A program made the position numbers and the translations under genes. A stretch of 64,000 nucleotides of DNA from positions 620,001 to 684,000 of the forward strand of contig NZ_CP034248.1 of NCBI RefSeq assembly GCF_003931855.1, in the 5' to 3' direction. Source of the DNA: Paenibacillus lentus (lineage in GTDB: Bacteria; Bacillota; Bacilli; Paenibacillales; Paenibacillaceae). Position 1 is the stretch's first letter. Each line of letters starts with the position of its first letter. Positions 17,697 to 28,005 of this stretch are shown here, piece after piece. Under the pieces are notes generated by a model, which was not told the DNA's origin, searched no databases, and saw nothing but the letters and a program-made list of their open reading frames with translations.

Positions 17697-19373
17697 ATGT
17701 TTTCATGTGTAAAAAAATCAATTCATGTTTTATTGGCGTTCGTAATTACGCTGCCACTGATGTTAACCATGCCAGCAGTTACTGAAGTTTCGGCAGCAAG
17801 TGATGCTGTCATTCATTTATCGGCAGAAAAACAAACGATTCGCGGTTTTGGAGGCATGAATCACCCGGCATGGATTGGAGATTTGACAGCGGCACAAAGA
17901 GAAACCGCTTTCGGTAATGGACCGAATCAATTAGGATTTTCAATAGTAAGGATTTATGTGGACGACAACAGAAATAATTGGAACAGAGAAGTGGCGACTG
18001 CAAAAAAAGCGATTGAACACGGCGCACTAGTCATTGCTTCGCCGTGGAATCCTCCAAGTGATATGGTTGAGACCTTCAATCGTAATGGGGATACTAAGGC
18101 AAAACGACTTAAATACGATAAGTACGCAGCGTATGCACAGCACCTTAACGATTTCGTTTCATACATGAGAAATAATGGCGTCGATCTATATGCTATTTCT
18201 GTCCAAAATGAGCCGGATTACGCGCATGACTGGACGTGGTGGACTCCACAGGAAATGCTTCGTTTTATGAAGGAAAATGCCGGGTCCATCAATGCCCGAA
18301 TTATCGCACCCGAGTCTTTTTCTTACCTTAAAAACATATCAGACCCGATTTTGAATGATCCACAGGCCCTTGCTAATATGGATATTCTCGGCGCTCACAC
18401 TTATGGCACTCCGTTCAGCAATTTCACTTATCCTCTTTTCAAGCAAAAAGGAGCGGGAAAAGAGCTTTGGATGACAGAGGTCTATTACCCGAATAGTGAC
18501 AATAACTCGGCGGACCGCTGGCCGGAGGCATTGGACGTTGCGCATCATATCCACCACAATATGGTTGACGCAGAATTCCAGGCCTATATCTGGTGGTACA
18601 TTCGCAGGCAATACGGTCCTATGAAAGAGGACGGTAATATCAGCAAGCGCGGATATGCCATGGCTCATTACTCGAAATTCATTCGTCCCGGATATGTAAG
18701 GGTTGATGCAACCAAGAACCCTGATACCCACGTATTCACTTCTGCCTACAAAGGCGACAACAAGCTTGTTATTGTTGCAGTGAACAGAGGCACTACAGCA
18801 GTAAACCAAAACTTTGTCTTGCAAAATGGGACGGCAGCGAGCGTATCGAGATGGATTACGAACAGCAGCAGTAATCTGACAGCCGGAACACCATTGGATG
18901 CATCAAGCGGCTCCTTTTTTGCCCATCTTCCTGCCCAGAGCATCACAACCTTTGTTGCTGAACTCAGCGGCGGCAGCGGTGACAGTGGCACCACATATGA
19001 TGCGGAAACCAATACAATATTGTCCAACGCAGCCGTAGAGACCATCCATTCAGGGTATAACGGTGCAGGATATGTCAACTTTAATGCATCTACCGATGCG
19101 AGCATTGAATGGAATAATATCTACTGTGCTGTTACAGGAACTAAAAACGTGAAGTTCCGGTATGCCCTGGAGAACGGGACAAGAAATCTGGATGTCTACG
19201 TTAACGGATCGAAGGTAGTGAGTAATACTGCCTTTGCAGCGACTGGAGGTTGGGCGACCTGGGGCGAGAAAACGATCCAAGTGCCTATGAATACCGGAAC
19301 CAACACTTTAAAAGTAGTCACTACCGGTACGGAGGGACCGAACATCGATAGCATACATGTCTCGGCCCAATAG
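17697..19373 (+). CDS. xynC: Secreted GH30 glucuronoxylanase with C-terminal CBM
   Basis: Endo-xylanase that cuts glucuronoxylan next to methylglucuronate-substituted xylose. A signal peptide (about 34 residues, ending near SAAS) is followed by the GH30 subfamily-8 catalytic domain, almost superposable on Bacillus XynC. The acid/base Glu172 is in SVQNEPDYAHDW and the nucleophile Glu261 in ELWMTEVYYPNS; the IRRQYG segment belongs to the glucuronate pocket. After a Gly/Ser linker (SGGSGDSG) a beta-sandwich of about 120 residues resembles CBM6/CBM35. I choose ATG 17697, since the ATG at 17688 overlaps the ribosome site GAGAGGAG. Exported; acts on plant cell wall xylan. Confidence 0.93.
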   Translation: MFSCVKKSIHVLLAFVITLPLMLTMPAVTEVSAASDAVIHLSAEKQTIRGFGGMNHPAWIGDLTAAQRETAFGNGPNQLGFSIVRIYVDDNRNNWNREVATAKKAIEHGALVIASPWNPPSDMVETFNRNGDTKAKRLKYDKYAAYAQHLNDFVSYMRNNGVDLYAISVQNEPDYAHDWTWWTPQEMLRFMKENAGSINARIIAPESFSYLKNISDPILNDPQALANMDILGAHTYGTPFSNFTYPLFKQKGAGKELWMTEVYYPNSDNNSADRWPEALDVAHHIHHNMVDAEFQAYIWWYIRRQYGPMKEDGNISKRGYAMAHYSKFIRPGYVRVDATKNPDTHVFTSAYKGDNKLVIVAVNRGTTAVNQNFVLQNGTAASVSRWITNSSSNLTAGTPLDASSGSFFAHLPAQSITTFVAELSGGSGDSGTTYDAETNTILSNAAVETIHSGYNGAGYVNFNASTDASIEWNNIYCAVTGTKNVKFRYALENGTRNLDVYVNGSKVVSNTAFAATGGWATWGEKTIQVPMNTGTNTLKVVTTGTEGPNIDSIHVSAQ

Positions 19374-19427
19374 GCACGTTAAGAAGTAACCGAGAAATTC
19401 TGCGATCAACGTAACAGTGAATAAAGA

Positions 19428-19472
19428 AGGCTGTCGAGACGTTCTCGACAGCCTGAACACCTCGAAAGGTGT
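19428..19472 (+). terminator. Tandem terminator hairpins after xynC
   Basis: First hairpin AGGCTGTCGAGA / TCTCGACAGCCT (19428-19454), then a second, ACACCT-CGAA-AGGTGT (19457-19472), followed by ATTTTAT. The first stem is symmetrical and may also stop the minus-strand chemoreceptor transcript. Confidence 0.8.
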
Positions 19473-19508
19473 ATTTTATCTTAAGCTTATTAAAAAAACC
19501 TCCGGCCT

Positions 19509-21494
19509 TTAGACCTTGAATACATGGATTAACTGCTTAAGCTCCTGCATCATTTCATCTAGAGCTTTAGAAGACTCAGAAATAGTCTCCATAATCGCGC
19601 TTTGTTGCTTAGATGTGACCGATACGGACTCCGAATTTGTAGCAGATTCCTGAGCGGCTCTGAACATTTCCTCCACCGAGGCCGTGATCTCTTCGGAGCT
19701 GGCGGACAGCTGCTGTGTGGTCGAGGATACATCATGCATTTGAGTCGACACTGCCCGAATCGAGGAGAGAATATGCCCAAAGGTCTTCCCAATGTTCTCT
19801 ACACGTGAAATCCCTTCACCCATCACTTGAATACTATGCTCAACGGCTTCGGCCGTCGTAGTCGTGGAATTCTGTATCACATTAATGAGCTCAACGATGC
19901 CCGAGACCGATTCATTCGTTTGCTCTGCCAGCTTCTTCACCTCATTGGCCACGACCGCAAAGCCTCGGCCATGCTCCCCGGCTCTAGCCGCCTCGATCGA
20001 GGCATTAAGCGCCAGAAGAGCGGTCTGGTTGGAAATCATCGAAATGACGTCAACGATCTGGCCGATTTCCTTAGAATGACTGGCCAATTCCTGTATTCCT
20101 TTAGCAGTATGCTGTGAAGCTTCACCGATGATGTTCATTTGAGCAATTGCCGACTGAACCTCTTCATACCCGCGTTCCACTTCATTGGTCACGGCTTCCG
20201 ATTGATCGGTAACGTCTACGGCCGTTTCCGATATTCGCTGCACACCGATAGACATTTCCTCCATCGCTCTTGCCGATTGCTCAGCGCCCATAAGCTGTGT
20301 CCGAGCGCCCAGAGCCACCTCGCCAATAGCTAAGGCAATCTGGCCAGAAGCCTCTGCAGATTGATTCGCCGATGTGTGAAGCTCGGAGGATGCCGTAGAT
20401 ACTTGATTTACCGTCAGATTTATTTTTTGCACAATATTGGACAAAGAGTCAATCATGGCGTTGATATTTATACCCATTTGGCCGATCTCGTCTTTCGATT
20501 GCACTGGTATTCTCTGCTTCAAATCTCCCTCGGCTACATATTTCATTACATTCGACACACGAACAATTGGTTTGGCAATAAGACGGGTAAACAATAAGGA
20601 TATGATTGACACAACCACTACAGAAATAATAATTGTAATGATGGAAATAGTTCGCGCGTTCAGTACCTTCGTGTTAATTTCACTTTCTGGCACGGTAATG
20701 ATCAGCTTCCAATCCGTATTCGGAACGGTGCCAAAATAACTGATCAGCTTCTCTCCATTCTCATCCCGGTAGCTAACCGAACCATCGTTCTGGCTTAAAA
20801 CTGTATCAAAAGCCGCCTTTTTCTCTGGCGTATTCTCGAACTCTTCAATTGATTTACCGATCCGCTCAGAATCCGGAGAACTATAGTACACTCCCTTGCT
20901 GGAAATAAAGTATCCATACCCGCTTTCCCCTAATTTGATCCGTTCGCTCATTTGTCCAAGGGTATCGGGCGTCAGTGAGAAGGCAACGCCGCCAAGGAAA
21001 TCTCCATTATTGCCGACGATAGGAACAATTACCGGAATGATGTAAATATCTAGTGGTTCCAAGTAGGACATATCCGCAACAGAAGGCTGCTTCGTCTCCT
21101 TAGCTTTCAAAAAATAAGCCGCATCACTCATATCCGAACTCATACCGAGCATATTCGTTAGGAGTCCCTTGTCATCAATAAGGCTGTATCCCTCTGACTG
21201 GTTGTCACTATGATCCAAAATAGTAAGCAAGGGAAATATTTCCTCCGCCTTCATGGTCTTAAATTCTTCATGCTCAGAGATAAGTCCCTCTACGGCACTT
21301 GTCTTGCTTTTGATCCATTCGTCAATTCGGTCTATATTCATTTGAAGTGTCTGCTCCGCCATCTCTTTGGTATCGTCACGGACCACACCACTAAAATAGC
21401 TCGTGAAGAAAATTGTAGATATCAACAGTGGTACGATTGATAAGGTTAGCAAAACCGCCGACCACTTCCATTGAATAGAATTAAACTTTTTCAT
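19509..21494 (-). CDS. Methyl-accepting chemotaxis protein with dCache sensor
   Basis: A 661-residue chemoreceptor. It has a membrane segment near residues 13-33, a large extracellular double-Cache ligand domain (about 40-280), a second membrane segment (about 287-308), a HAMP domain ([20 protein letters not shown]) and a cytoplasmic signalling helix bundle. The hairpin tip is recognisable in [21 protein letters not shown], interrupted here only for length by its flanks. It senses a small ligand outside the cell and feeds the CheA/CheY system. It lies next to a xylanase gene, so a plant-derived ligand is possible, but there is no direct evidence. Confidence 0.92.
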   Translation of the reverse strand: MKKFNSIQWKWSAVLLTLSIVPLLISTIFFTSYFSGVVRDDTKEMAEQTLQMNIDRIDEWIKSKTSAVEGLISEHEEFKTMKAEEIFPLLTILDHSDNQSEGYSLIDDKGLLTNMLGMSSDMSDAAYFLKAKETKQPSVADMSYLEPLDIYIIPVIVPIVGNNGDFLGGVAFSLTPDTLGQMSERIKLGESGYGYFISSKGVYYSSPDSERIGKSIEEFENTPEKKAAFDTVLSQNDGSVSYRDENGEKLISYFGTVPNTDWKLIITVPESEINTKVLNARTISIITIIISVVVVSIISLLFTRLIAKPIVRVSNVMKYVAEGDLKQRIPVQSKDEIGQMGININAMIDSLSNIVQKINLTVNQVSTASSELHTSANQSAEASGQIALAIGEVALGARTQLMGAEQSARAMEEMSIGVQRISETAVDVTDQSEAVTNEVERGYEEVQSAIAQMNIIGEASQHTAKGIQELASHSKEIGQIVDVISMISNQTALLALNASIEAARAGEHGRGFAVVANEVKKLAEQTNESVSGIVELINVIQNSTTTTAEAVEHSIQVMGEGISRVENIGKTFGHILSSIRAVSTQMHDVSSTTQQLSASSEEITASVEEMFRAAQESATNSESVSVTSKQQSAIMETISESSKALDEMMQELKQLIHVFKV

Positions 21495-21947
21495 AATGGA
21501 ACCTCCTGGTATGTTAGGTCTATATCCCTAATAAAGTAATAGAGCACTCAAATTATATCGGCCTAAACACCGCTATTTTCTGTGAATAATTGTTGAATAT
21601 TATGAACTTTGTGAGAATTTTCACCTACTGCTATATTCCAAAAGAACCACAAACCAACTAGGAATACCTGCGATTTTACTAGAGACGAGGGTATGAAAAT
21701 CCTATACAGGTGGTACAAAACAAATCCAGCGATCCTGGTAAGGATCGCTGGATTTGTGAATGATTCCGTATGGAGCATGCTTCATTTCTATGCGTGCCGC
21801 TTTGTTTTTAGAACCGGACAAGCCAAAGGCCTGCTCCTGTGGAGTGGATTAAATTATGATTTAATTTCATACTTCCGCACCACCTATGTGCGGATGCCAT
21901 ATTATACCTTTGAGATGTGTGATTATAACTAAGTGAGGGATACATCG
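21495..21947. other. Intergenic region with inverted repeats
   Basis: No gene is supported in this 450-bp gap. It holds a perfect hairpin with 15-base arms, CAAATCCAGCGATCC / GGATCGCTGGATTTG (about 21721-21757), which could terminate minus-strand transcription because a T-rich run follows on that side. It also holds an AT-rich palindromic stretch ATTAAATTATGATTTAAT (about 21849-21866) and a short CCGCAC/GTGCGG hairpin just upstream of the SGNH hydrolase gene. The last two could be regulatory, but no partner is evident. Confidence 0.5.
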
Positions 21948-22595
21948 ATGATCTATACCGCTCTTGGAGATTCCATTACATTTGGGGAAAATGCCTCTTC
22001 TTTCGCAAAATCTTATCCTCGATTAGCCGCATCCCTGTTAAATGCTTCAGGGTCCCATAAGGTGATAGGGTACGTTCTGGCACGCCCAGGCTGGAACACC
22101 TATGGTTTATTAGATGCCGCGGTATGGCAAGGTTCCTCCGTCATCAGCCGATCGGACGTCGTCTCGGTCTGGATTGGCGGGGTGGATTTAGCGAGCTCAG
22201 CCTTGTCTTCACTAAGGAGCAAGCAGCCATTAAACGCCAAGCAACTCCTAAGCCGCTATCGGCAAAATTTCCATGCCCTGCTGACGCAGATCCGAAATAG
22301 CAGTCCTGCCCGAATCATCTGCTGCACGCAGTATAATCCTTTTCCGAGCAGTCCTCTTGCCGCCGAAGCCATCACAGCCCTGAACCAAACTACAAAAGAG
22401 GTCGCGCACAGCTATAAGGCAAAAGTCGCACCCGTTCATAAATGGTTCGAAGGCAAGCAAAAGAAGCTCATTTACGGATACCGGCAAGGAAAAATGGAGG
22501 ACGCCTTAAGCGGGTTCTTCCCCATTCACCCTAATGATCAGGGGCATCAAGTGATCGCGAAGGGATTGGTTCCTTATCTTGACCCTAATTCTTAA
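21948..22595 (+). CDS. SGNH/GDSL-type hydrolase
   Basis: A 215-residue esterase or lipase-like protein. Block I is at the N-terminus (ALGDSITFGE, nucleophile Ser9), and block V near the C-terminus (IHPNDQGH, Asp197 and His200) completes the triad. The Gly and Asn of the oxyanion hole are less clear. The ATG at 21948 has GAGGGA 7 bases upstream; an in-frame GTG at 21933 overlaps that region and is rejected. There is no signal peptide, so it is cytoplasmic. It may remove acyl groups from imported sugars, but its isolated position gives no substrate. Confidence 0.85.
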   Translation: MIYTALGDSITFGENASSFAKSYPRLAASLLNASGSHKVIGYVLARPGWNTYGLLDAAVWQGSSVISRSDVVSVWIGGVDLASSALSSLRSKQPLNAKQLLSRYRQNFHALLTQIRNSSPARIICCTQYNPFPSSPLAAEAITALNQTTKEVAHSYKAKVAPVHKWFEGKQKKLIYGYRQGKMEDALSGFFPIHPNDQGHQVIAKGLVPYLDPNS

Positions 22596-22618
22596 CATCA
22601 AAGCCATATTATTAGGAA

Positions 22619-22645
22619 AGGCACCAGCCTAATTGGTTGATGCCT
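22619..22645 (+). terminator. Likely terminator after SGNH hydrolase
   Basis: Imperfect arms AGGCACCA / TGATGCCT around a short loop, then ATTTCTATT. It lies 24 bp after the stop codon. The stem is short and has mismatches, so confidence is moderate. Confidence 0.55.
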
Positions 22646-22836
22646 ATTTCTATTCATTTTTCTCTATATTCTTTACATATTTAAATATGTGGTTTCCATA
22701 AACCTAGAGCCGTAACATGCTATAATATAACTAATACACGACCCAATCAGGAAATTATAAACGCCCGAGTTGGAGAGTTTAACCCTGTACATATAAAAAC
22801 TGAATTTACCGTAATGTTTCTGAAGGAGTCATAACC

Positions 22837-24549
22837 ATGAAGACGGGAATTTCCATTTTTAAAAAGCTGATGCTGGGTGTACTTCTCATGTTTAGCTTAA
22901 TCATCATTATTTTCTGGGTGATTTATCGGTTAAATATCAATGATATCCAGACTGAATTGAAGAAGAACAAAATCTCTGAAGTGAAGTTCATTACTTTGCA
23001 GCTTACGAATCAATTCGAGCAAGTTCTTATGAATACGATTACATTATCCGAAGACCAATCTGTTCGAAAATATCCTTACGAGCTGGAGTATGGCAATCTA
23101 TATTCCAGACATGAGACGAAGCTCATGATTATTGATAAACTGTCTCTGAATAGTACATACACGCCTTGGAATAATTCGATTACGTTATATTATCCTGATT
23201 TTGAGGAAACCATCTCCTCTGACCCTGCTTATAACATAGATAAATACAATCCTCCAACCCAAACATTAAATAAATGGACTTTACATTTGGAGAAGGATGG
23301 CTCTGGCTATTACTCTAACTTAACTCAAAGTCATATTGGCCCCCTACTTATAGAAACGAGGGTGTCACTGGATCAACTGCGCAAAATGATACGGCAATAT
23401 ACATCGGGGACTCCCCTGCTCTACGACTCTTATAACAACAAGACGATCCAGAGCGAACCAGCGCTATTATCGGAGGATATCATAAACCGAATCACGCCTT
23501 TAATCACCGGAGAAAGCGGCTTCTTATCCCTAGAGGTAGACGGCATCGAACATATTGTTACTTATATGAAGTCGGACATGCTCGATTTATACTTCATTGA
23601 CTATCATCCTAAACACCAATTCATTAAGCCGATTTACCGGAATAATACTCTTTTTATAAGTGCTATCGTTGTCTTGCTATTAATTTCACTGATATACAGC
23701 CTTGTACTTCGCAAACAGGTGCGTACGCCTATCATTCATCTAAGGAAAGCCATATCTCTATTTGATCGCGGGGATTTCTCAAGTCGCGTAAGTAGTCTTG
23801 ACGCTGAGGAATTCAGAATGCTAGGCAACTCCTTCAACCGAATGGCAGAAAACACCCAAAAGCTCATTGAACAGGTTCTAGTCGGCGAGTTAGAGCTCAA
23901 AGAAGCACGTTTAAAGCAATTTCAGGCTCAGATCAACCCCCATTTCCTGTACAACTGCCTGAATTTTATACAGAGCAAGGCCGGCATCGAGGACTATGAT
24001 TCCGTTACAGCCATGACACTTCATCTCAGTGCTTATTACCGGTATGTCCATAAAATTGAACATATTGACTCGACGATCAGGGAAGAACTCAGGTTCGTTG
24101 AAAATTACCTTTCTATTATACAATTACGCAAAAGTACATTGACCTTCTCGATCGAGATTCCAACCGAGATAGGCACACATTCGCTACCGCGGATGATTCT
24201 TCAGCCACTTGTTGAGAATTGTGTTCAGCATGGCATAGAGAATTCCTTGGGTCCCGGTCATATTGAAATCAGAGCAAGGAATGACGAGACATCTATTCAA
24301 ATTTCTATCAAAGATAACGGCGCAGGTATGTCTGCTGATAAACTCTCTCTTATTCGCCAACGCATGGAAGAATCTAAAGAACTAGAAGATATATCGGGGA
24401 TAGGTATCCGCAATGTATATCAGCGTCTCAAGCTTTATTTTGGTCCGCAAGCCGGGCTTAGTATAACTTCGAGTTTATCAGAAGGAACATGTTATACCCT
24501 TACAATCCAAAAGCAGGAGGAAGATTATGCTGCAGCTGCTATTAGTTGA
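22837..24549 (+). CDS. YesM-type sensor histidine kinase
   Basis: A 570-residue membrane kinase. It has a membrane segment at about residues 10-30, an extracellular sensor region (about 31-270), a second segment (271-291), a HAMP linker, and then a His_kinase (LytS/YesM) domain. The phosphorylated His369 lies in QAQINPHFLYNCLNF. The ATP-binding G box reads DNGAGMS. This family responds to oligosaccharides in cell-wall and plant-polymer degraders. It overlaps the response-regulator gene by 23 bp, so the two are co-translated. Together they converge on an LplABC-type importer, the probable target (inference). Confidence 0.93.
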   Translation: MKTGISIFKKLMLGVLLMFSLIIIIFWVIYRLNINDIQTELKKNKISEVKFITLQLTNQFEQVLMNTITLSEDQSVRKYPYELEYGNLYSRHETKLMIIDKLSLNSTYTPWNNSITLYYPDFEETISSDPAYNIDKYNPPTQTLNKWTLHLEKDGSGYYSNLTQSHIGPLLIETRVSLDQLRKMIRQYTSGTPLLYDSYNNKTIQSEPALLSEDIINRITPLITGESGFLSLEVDGIEHIVTYMKSDMLDLYFIDYHPKHQFIKPIYRNNTLFISAIVVLLLISLIYSLVLRKQVRTPIIHLRKAISLFDRGDFSSRVSSLDAEEFRMLGNSFNRMAENTQKLIEQVLVGELELKEARLKQFQAQINPHFLYNCLNFIQSKAGIEDYDSVTAMTLHLSAYYRYVHKIEHIDSTIREELRFVENYLSIIQLRKSTLTFSIEIPTEIGTHSLPRMILQPLVENCVQHGIENSLGPGHIEIRARNDETSIQISIKDNGAGMSADKLSLIRQRMEESKELEDISGIGIRNVYQRLKLYFGPQAGLSITSSLSEGTCYTLTIQKQEEDYAAAAIS

Positions 24550-26140
24550 TGATGAATCTTATGTGGTCGATGATATGGAAATTGCCTTCCCCTGGAGCCA
24601 ATATGGGATCGCCAAAGTCCACAAAGCTTACTCTGGAGTAGAGGCACTTCAATTAGTTAAGGATCATACGATTGATATAGTCATTACGGATATTGCCATG
24701 CCAACGATGAATGGACTTGAGCTTATTAGCCATATTAAAAAACACAACAAGTCGATAAAATGTATCCTCCTAACAGGTTACGCAGAATTTGAATACGCTC
24801 AGGAAGCCATACAGCAGGGAGCCGTCGACTACTTACTGAAGCCTCTAGAGCACAGTAAGCTCGCGCTTTGTCTGGAAAAGACCATTCACAGTATCAAAGC
24901 CGAGCTCGAGCAAATCGCTTCCTACGAGAAGGTACTATTTACATTCAAAGAGCATCTTCCTGTGTTGAAGGATAAGCTGCTAAATGAATTGTTACTAGGT
25001 AAATCTTTCTCCGATGAAGCTTTAGAGGACAAGTTATCGGATTATTCGCTTTCTTTTCGTCAAGACGAAGATATTTTCCTCATGGTCATTCGCCTGGAGG
25101 AGCACTTTATCCAATACGGTTCGAGCAGTCTGCTGCTCTTCGAATATGCGGTGACTAATATCGCTTGCGAATTGCTTGAGGAAGATTTTGAAACGTGGCA
25201 TTGTAGAGATTCATATGATTATCTGGTATTGCTATTAAAAGCAAAGCAATCGGATGAACAGAAGGATACTGAAAGATTGATGAAGGAACTTACCCACCGC
25301 TGCCTCCAATTGCACCGTAATGTGAACGATTACTTAGGCGGCGGCATATCGGTCATCCTTTCCTATCCAGGAAAGTTCAGATCAGATATTCGCCTGATGT
25401 ATGATCATGCTGTTGCGGCGATTCGGAAGCAGCTTGGGAACGAGACAGGTTATTTCTCTGCTTTGACCGAGCCACCGGAAATGTCCTCCGTGAGTGTGTT
25501 AAGTGTATTATATAACCCTCCGACCTTCATACAGCTTTTGGAAACCAATCAATGGGATGGATTTAGAGATCGATTGGATCATATCGAGAAGGCATTCAAC
25601 GCCCTATCCGAGCAAACTCAGGAACATTTAGATGCAATCCGAACGGTCATCATGACCTCGTTTCATTACATCGCACATAGAAACACTACGCTTCTATCCG
25701 ATCTAGTCGGAAGCGAATTCATGAACCGGCAGAGCTTTCACACTTTGCCCCAGCTTATGGAATGGACGAGGCAGTTTGTTAATAAACTACAGGAGAAGCT
25801 GGAGAAGGATGCATCTGATCAGCAGCAGGATATCATTCGGAAAATTCAGGCGTTTATTTCCGAGAATCTATCCACAGTATGTCTGCAATCGATAGCAGAT
25901 CATGTAGCCCTCCATCCCGTCTACGTATCTAAGCTATTTAAGCAAATATGTAACATCAACCTAAGCGAATATATTCATAGCATCAAGATGGAGCAAGCCG
26001 TTGTCTGGCTCCGGGATACGACAGACAAAATCTATGAAATTTCCAAAAAACTCGGTTATTCCAATTCACAATATTTTATTAAAGTATTCAAAGATAAGTA
26101 TCAGATGACTCCGCAGGATTACCGGGATCAGTTCAGTTAG
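24527..26140 (+). CDS. YesN-type response regulator, AraC DNA-binding domain
   Basis: A 537-residue regulator. An N-terminal receiver domain has the phosphoacceptor Asp55 in IVITDIAMPTMNG. A long central region (about 130-430) of unknown fold follows, and a C-terminal AraC-type double helix-turn-helix (about 440-535; SLQSIADHVALHPVYVSK-type segment, then ISKKLGYSNSQYFIKVFK). AGGAGGAAG lies 5 bases before the ATG. It is encoded with the YesM-type kinase and faces the importer operon across a shared terminator. It probably activates transcription of that operon when phosphorylated. Confidence 0.93.
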   Translation: MLQLLLVDDESYVVDDMEIAFPWSQYGIAKVHKAYSGVEALQLVKDHTIDIVITDIAMPTMNGLELISHIKKHNKSIKCILLTGYAEFEYAQEAIQQGAVDYLLKPLEHSKLALCLEKTIHSIKAELEQIASYEKVLFTFKEHLPVLKDKLLNELLLGKSFSDEALEDKLSDYSLSFRQDEDIFLMVIRLEEHFIQYGSSSLLLFEYAVTNIACELLEEDFETWHCRDSYDYLVLLLKAKQSDEQKDTERLMKELTHRCLQLHRNVNDYLGGGISVILSYPGKFRSDIRLMYDHAVAAIRKQLGNETGYFSALTEPPEMSSVSVLSVLYNPPTFIQLLETNQWDGFRDRLDHIEKAFNALSEQTQEHLDAIRTVIMTSFHYIAHRNTTLLSDLVGSEFMNRQSFHTLPQLMEWTRQFVNKLQEKLEKDASDQQQDIIRKIQAFISENLSTVCLQSIADHVALHPVYVSKLFKQICNINLSEYIHSIKMEQAVVWLRDTTDKIYEISKKLGYSNSQYFIKVFKDKYQMTPQDYRDQFS

Positions 26141-26154
26141 GCTTACATACCAAT

Positions 26155-26184
26155 AAGGAGGGGGCTGATCTCAGCCCCCTCCTT
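26155..26184. terminator. Bidirectional terminator between regulator and importer operon
   Basis: GGAGGGGGCTGA / TCAGCCCCCTCC arms with a two-base centre and flanking AA/TTT. It lies between the response-regulator stop (26140) and the binding-protein stop (26200) and can serve both. Confidence 0.85.
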
Positions 26185-26199
26185 TATCGGAGATGTTCA

Positions 26200-27909
26200 C
26201 TATTTAACCGATTCATACCACTCATTTACTTCTTCCGCGATCTTTATGCCGCCGGAAGAATTATACTTCTCAACAAAGGAATCAAACTCATCGATAGAAG
26301 ACTGACCATAAATAATTTTGTTCTGGACTTCCTTCTCCAGCTTGCTAAGCATGTCTCCTCTGGAAACCTGGGTTGGCGTAGGTTTACCCGTGAACATTTC
26401 CATCATAACCGCATCCTTCTGATCGACAATGATCTTCGCGGCTTGCATTTGCTCAGGAATTGCTTTAGCCAATGATTCTTCGTAAGGAGTTGACGGCTGT
26501 TCGCCATTCGCCAACTTGGCAAGTCCATTAATACGCAGGTAAGGAATAATGGCTCCATCGAATGTCAAGGTGTACCGTATAGCATCAACCCATCCTCCAG
26601 GAATCTTATCACTGTCTTGTTCACCGTAGATCTCGCCGTTCGGGCCGATCGCATAATCGTAACCTTCTGCGAACCCATTCGCAAACGGACCCTCCCCGTC
26701 AGGGTTAGCCCAATTATCGAATAAGTAATTCTGGTATACAAAGAACGCGTCTTTGTGTTTCATTTTTTTGTTAATTAGAACAGCACCGCTGCTGATTGGC
26801 GTTCCATGACGCCCAACTTTGCCGTCAGGCCCTGCTGGAAGTGGGTAGGGCTTGTATTCAGCTCCAGGCACATTACTCTTTAAATCTGAAAGCGGCCAAC
26901 CTGTCATCCAATAAGGCCCCACGATAATACCGGCCTTTCCTGCCGTGAATGCTTCGGTTGCTTTTACTTCATCGTACAAGCCAGATTCTTTGGATATGTA
27001 CCCCTTCTTCATCCACTCTTGTAGTTTAAGAAGCCCTGGCTTCATCTCAGGTTGTGTAGAACCATAAACTAACTTACCGTCACTCCCTACATTCCACTGG
27101 TTAGGCATCGCGCCAAACATTCCGAACACCCAGCCTGTATCAGACATCCAAGTATTTAGGTTATTTTTAAACCCAATGGACAGCGCTATAGTATCCTTTT
27201 TGCCATTTCCATCAGGATCCCCGTTTGTAAACGCCTCCATAACAGTTTCAAGCTCGTCAAGCGTTTCCGGGGCTTTTAAATTCAGCTTCTTGAGCCAATC
27301 TTCGCGTATATACATGACCGGATCATTGTTATAGGCATTTTCCAAAATCGGAATCCCCATTCTCACTCCGTCACGAATGTAAGGGTTCCAGGCTGTTGGA
27401 TCCTGAGCCATAGCTTCCTTGTAAGCATCGGATGCATATTTATCGAATAACTCACCGGCATCCGCAAATTGGCCGCTATCAATCAAATCATTGATGAGTT
27501 TGATATCTCCTCTAAAAGCAATGATATCCGGCATCTCTTGTCCCGATGAGAGCATCAATCGAAGCTTTGTAGCGTAGGCATTATTCTGCTCACTAACCGT
27601 CCATAAATATTTAATATCGATTCCCAGGGTTTCTTTGGCCCATTTCGTATGCACGTTATTCTCAATGTTCTCGCCATTCTTAAATTTCATATTTGTTGTA
27701 ATCGGGAACACGGTTGTGATGGATACAGGCTCTACATACTTCCCATTCTCGAACTTAGCAGAATACATTGAATCGCCTGTAGCAGCGCCATCTCCGGTAT
27801 TGCCAGTGTTTGCATTATTGACGGAACTTCCTCCACAGGCCGCCAATGATGTCATCAGCATTGCACTTGTCAGGACAGTGACAAAGGATTTTTTGAACTT
27901 CTTCATCAT
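26200..27909 (-). CDS. LplA/YtcQ-type sugar-binding lipoprotein
   Basis: A 569-residue extracellular solute-binding protein of the large LplA/YtcQ kind, usually used for complex oligosaccharides. A lipoprotein signal starts at ATG 27909 (MMKKFKKS, hydrophobic core, lipobox LAAC with Cys25). A GTGGGGG site lies 8 bases upstream; the longer open frame is rejected because it would bury the signal. It is the third and last gene of the minus-strand importer: permease, permease, binding protein. No hydrolase is attached, so the substrate is unknown. Confidence 0.92.
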   Translation of the reverse strand: MMKKFKKSFVTVLTSAMLMTSLAACGGSSVNNANTGNTGDGAATGDSMYSAKFENGKYVEPVSITTVFPITTNMKFKNGENIENNVHTKWAKETLGIDIKYLWTVSEQNNAYATKLRLMLSSGQEMPDIIAFRGDIKLINDLIDSGQFADAGELFDKYASDAYKEAMAQDPTAWNPYIRDGVRMGIPILENAYNNDPVMYIREDWLKKLNLKAPETLDELETVMEAFTNGDPDGNGKKDTIALSIGFKNNLNTWMSDTGWVFGMFGAMPNQWNVGSDGKLVYGSTQPEMKPGLLKLQEWMKKGYISKESGLYDEVKATEAFTAGKAGIIVGPYWMTGWPLSDLKSNVPGAEYKPYPLPAGPDGKVGRHGTPISSGAVLINKKMKHKDAFFVYQNYLFDNWANPDGEGPFANGFAEGYDYAIGPNGEIYGEQDSDKIPGGWVDAIRYTLTFDGAIIPYLRINGLAKLANGEQPSTPYEESLAKAIPEQMQAAKIIVDQKDAVMMEMFTGKPTPTQVSRGDMLSKLEKEVQNKIIYGQSSIDEFDSFVEKYNSSGGIKIAEEVNEWYESVK

Positions 27910-28005
27910 GTGCTCTACCCCCACTAATTTTATTGATTCTTCCAATGTACCATTCATTAAATAGTTTCTTAAGAGCAGCATCACCTCCCAGCTATAAATC
28001 GCAAG

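Noticed and set aside
21563-21932. Two short opposing frames with similar peptides (NPAILTRIAGFV and NPAILVRIAGFV)
   Set aside because: The similarity is produced by the perfect hairpin at 21721-21757 read on both strands.
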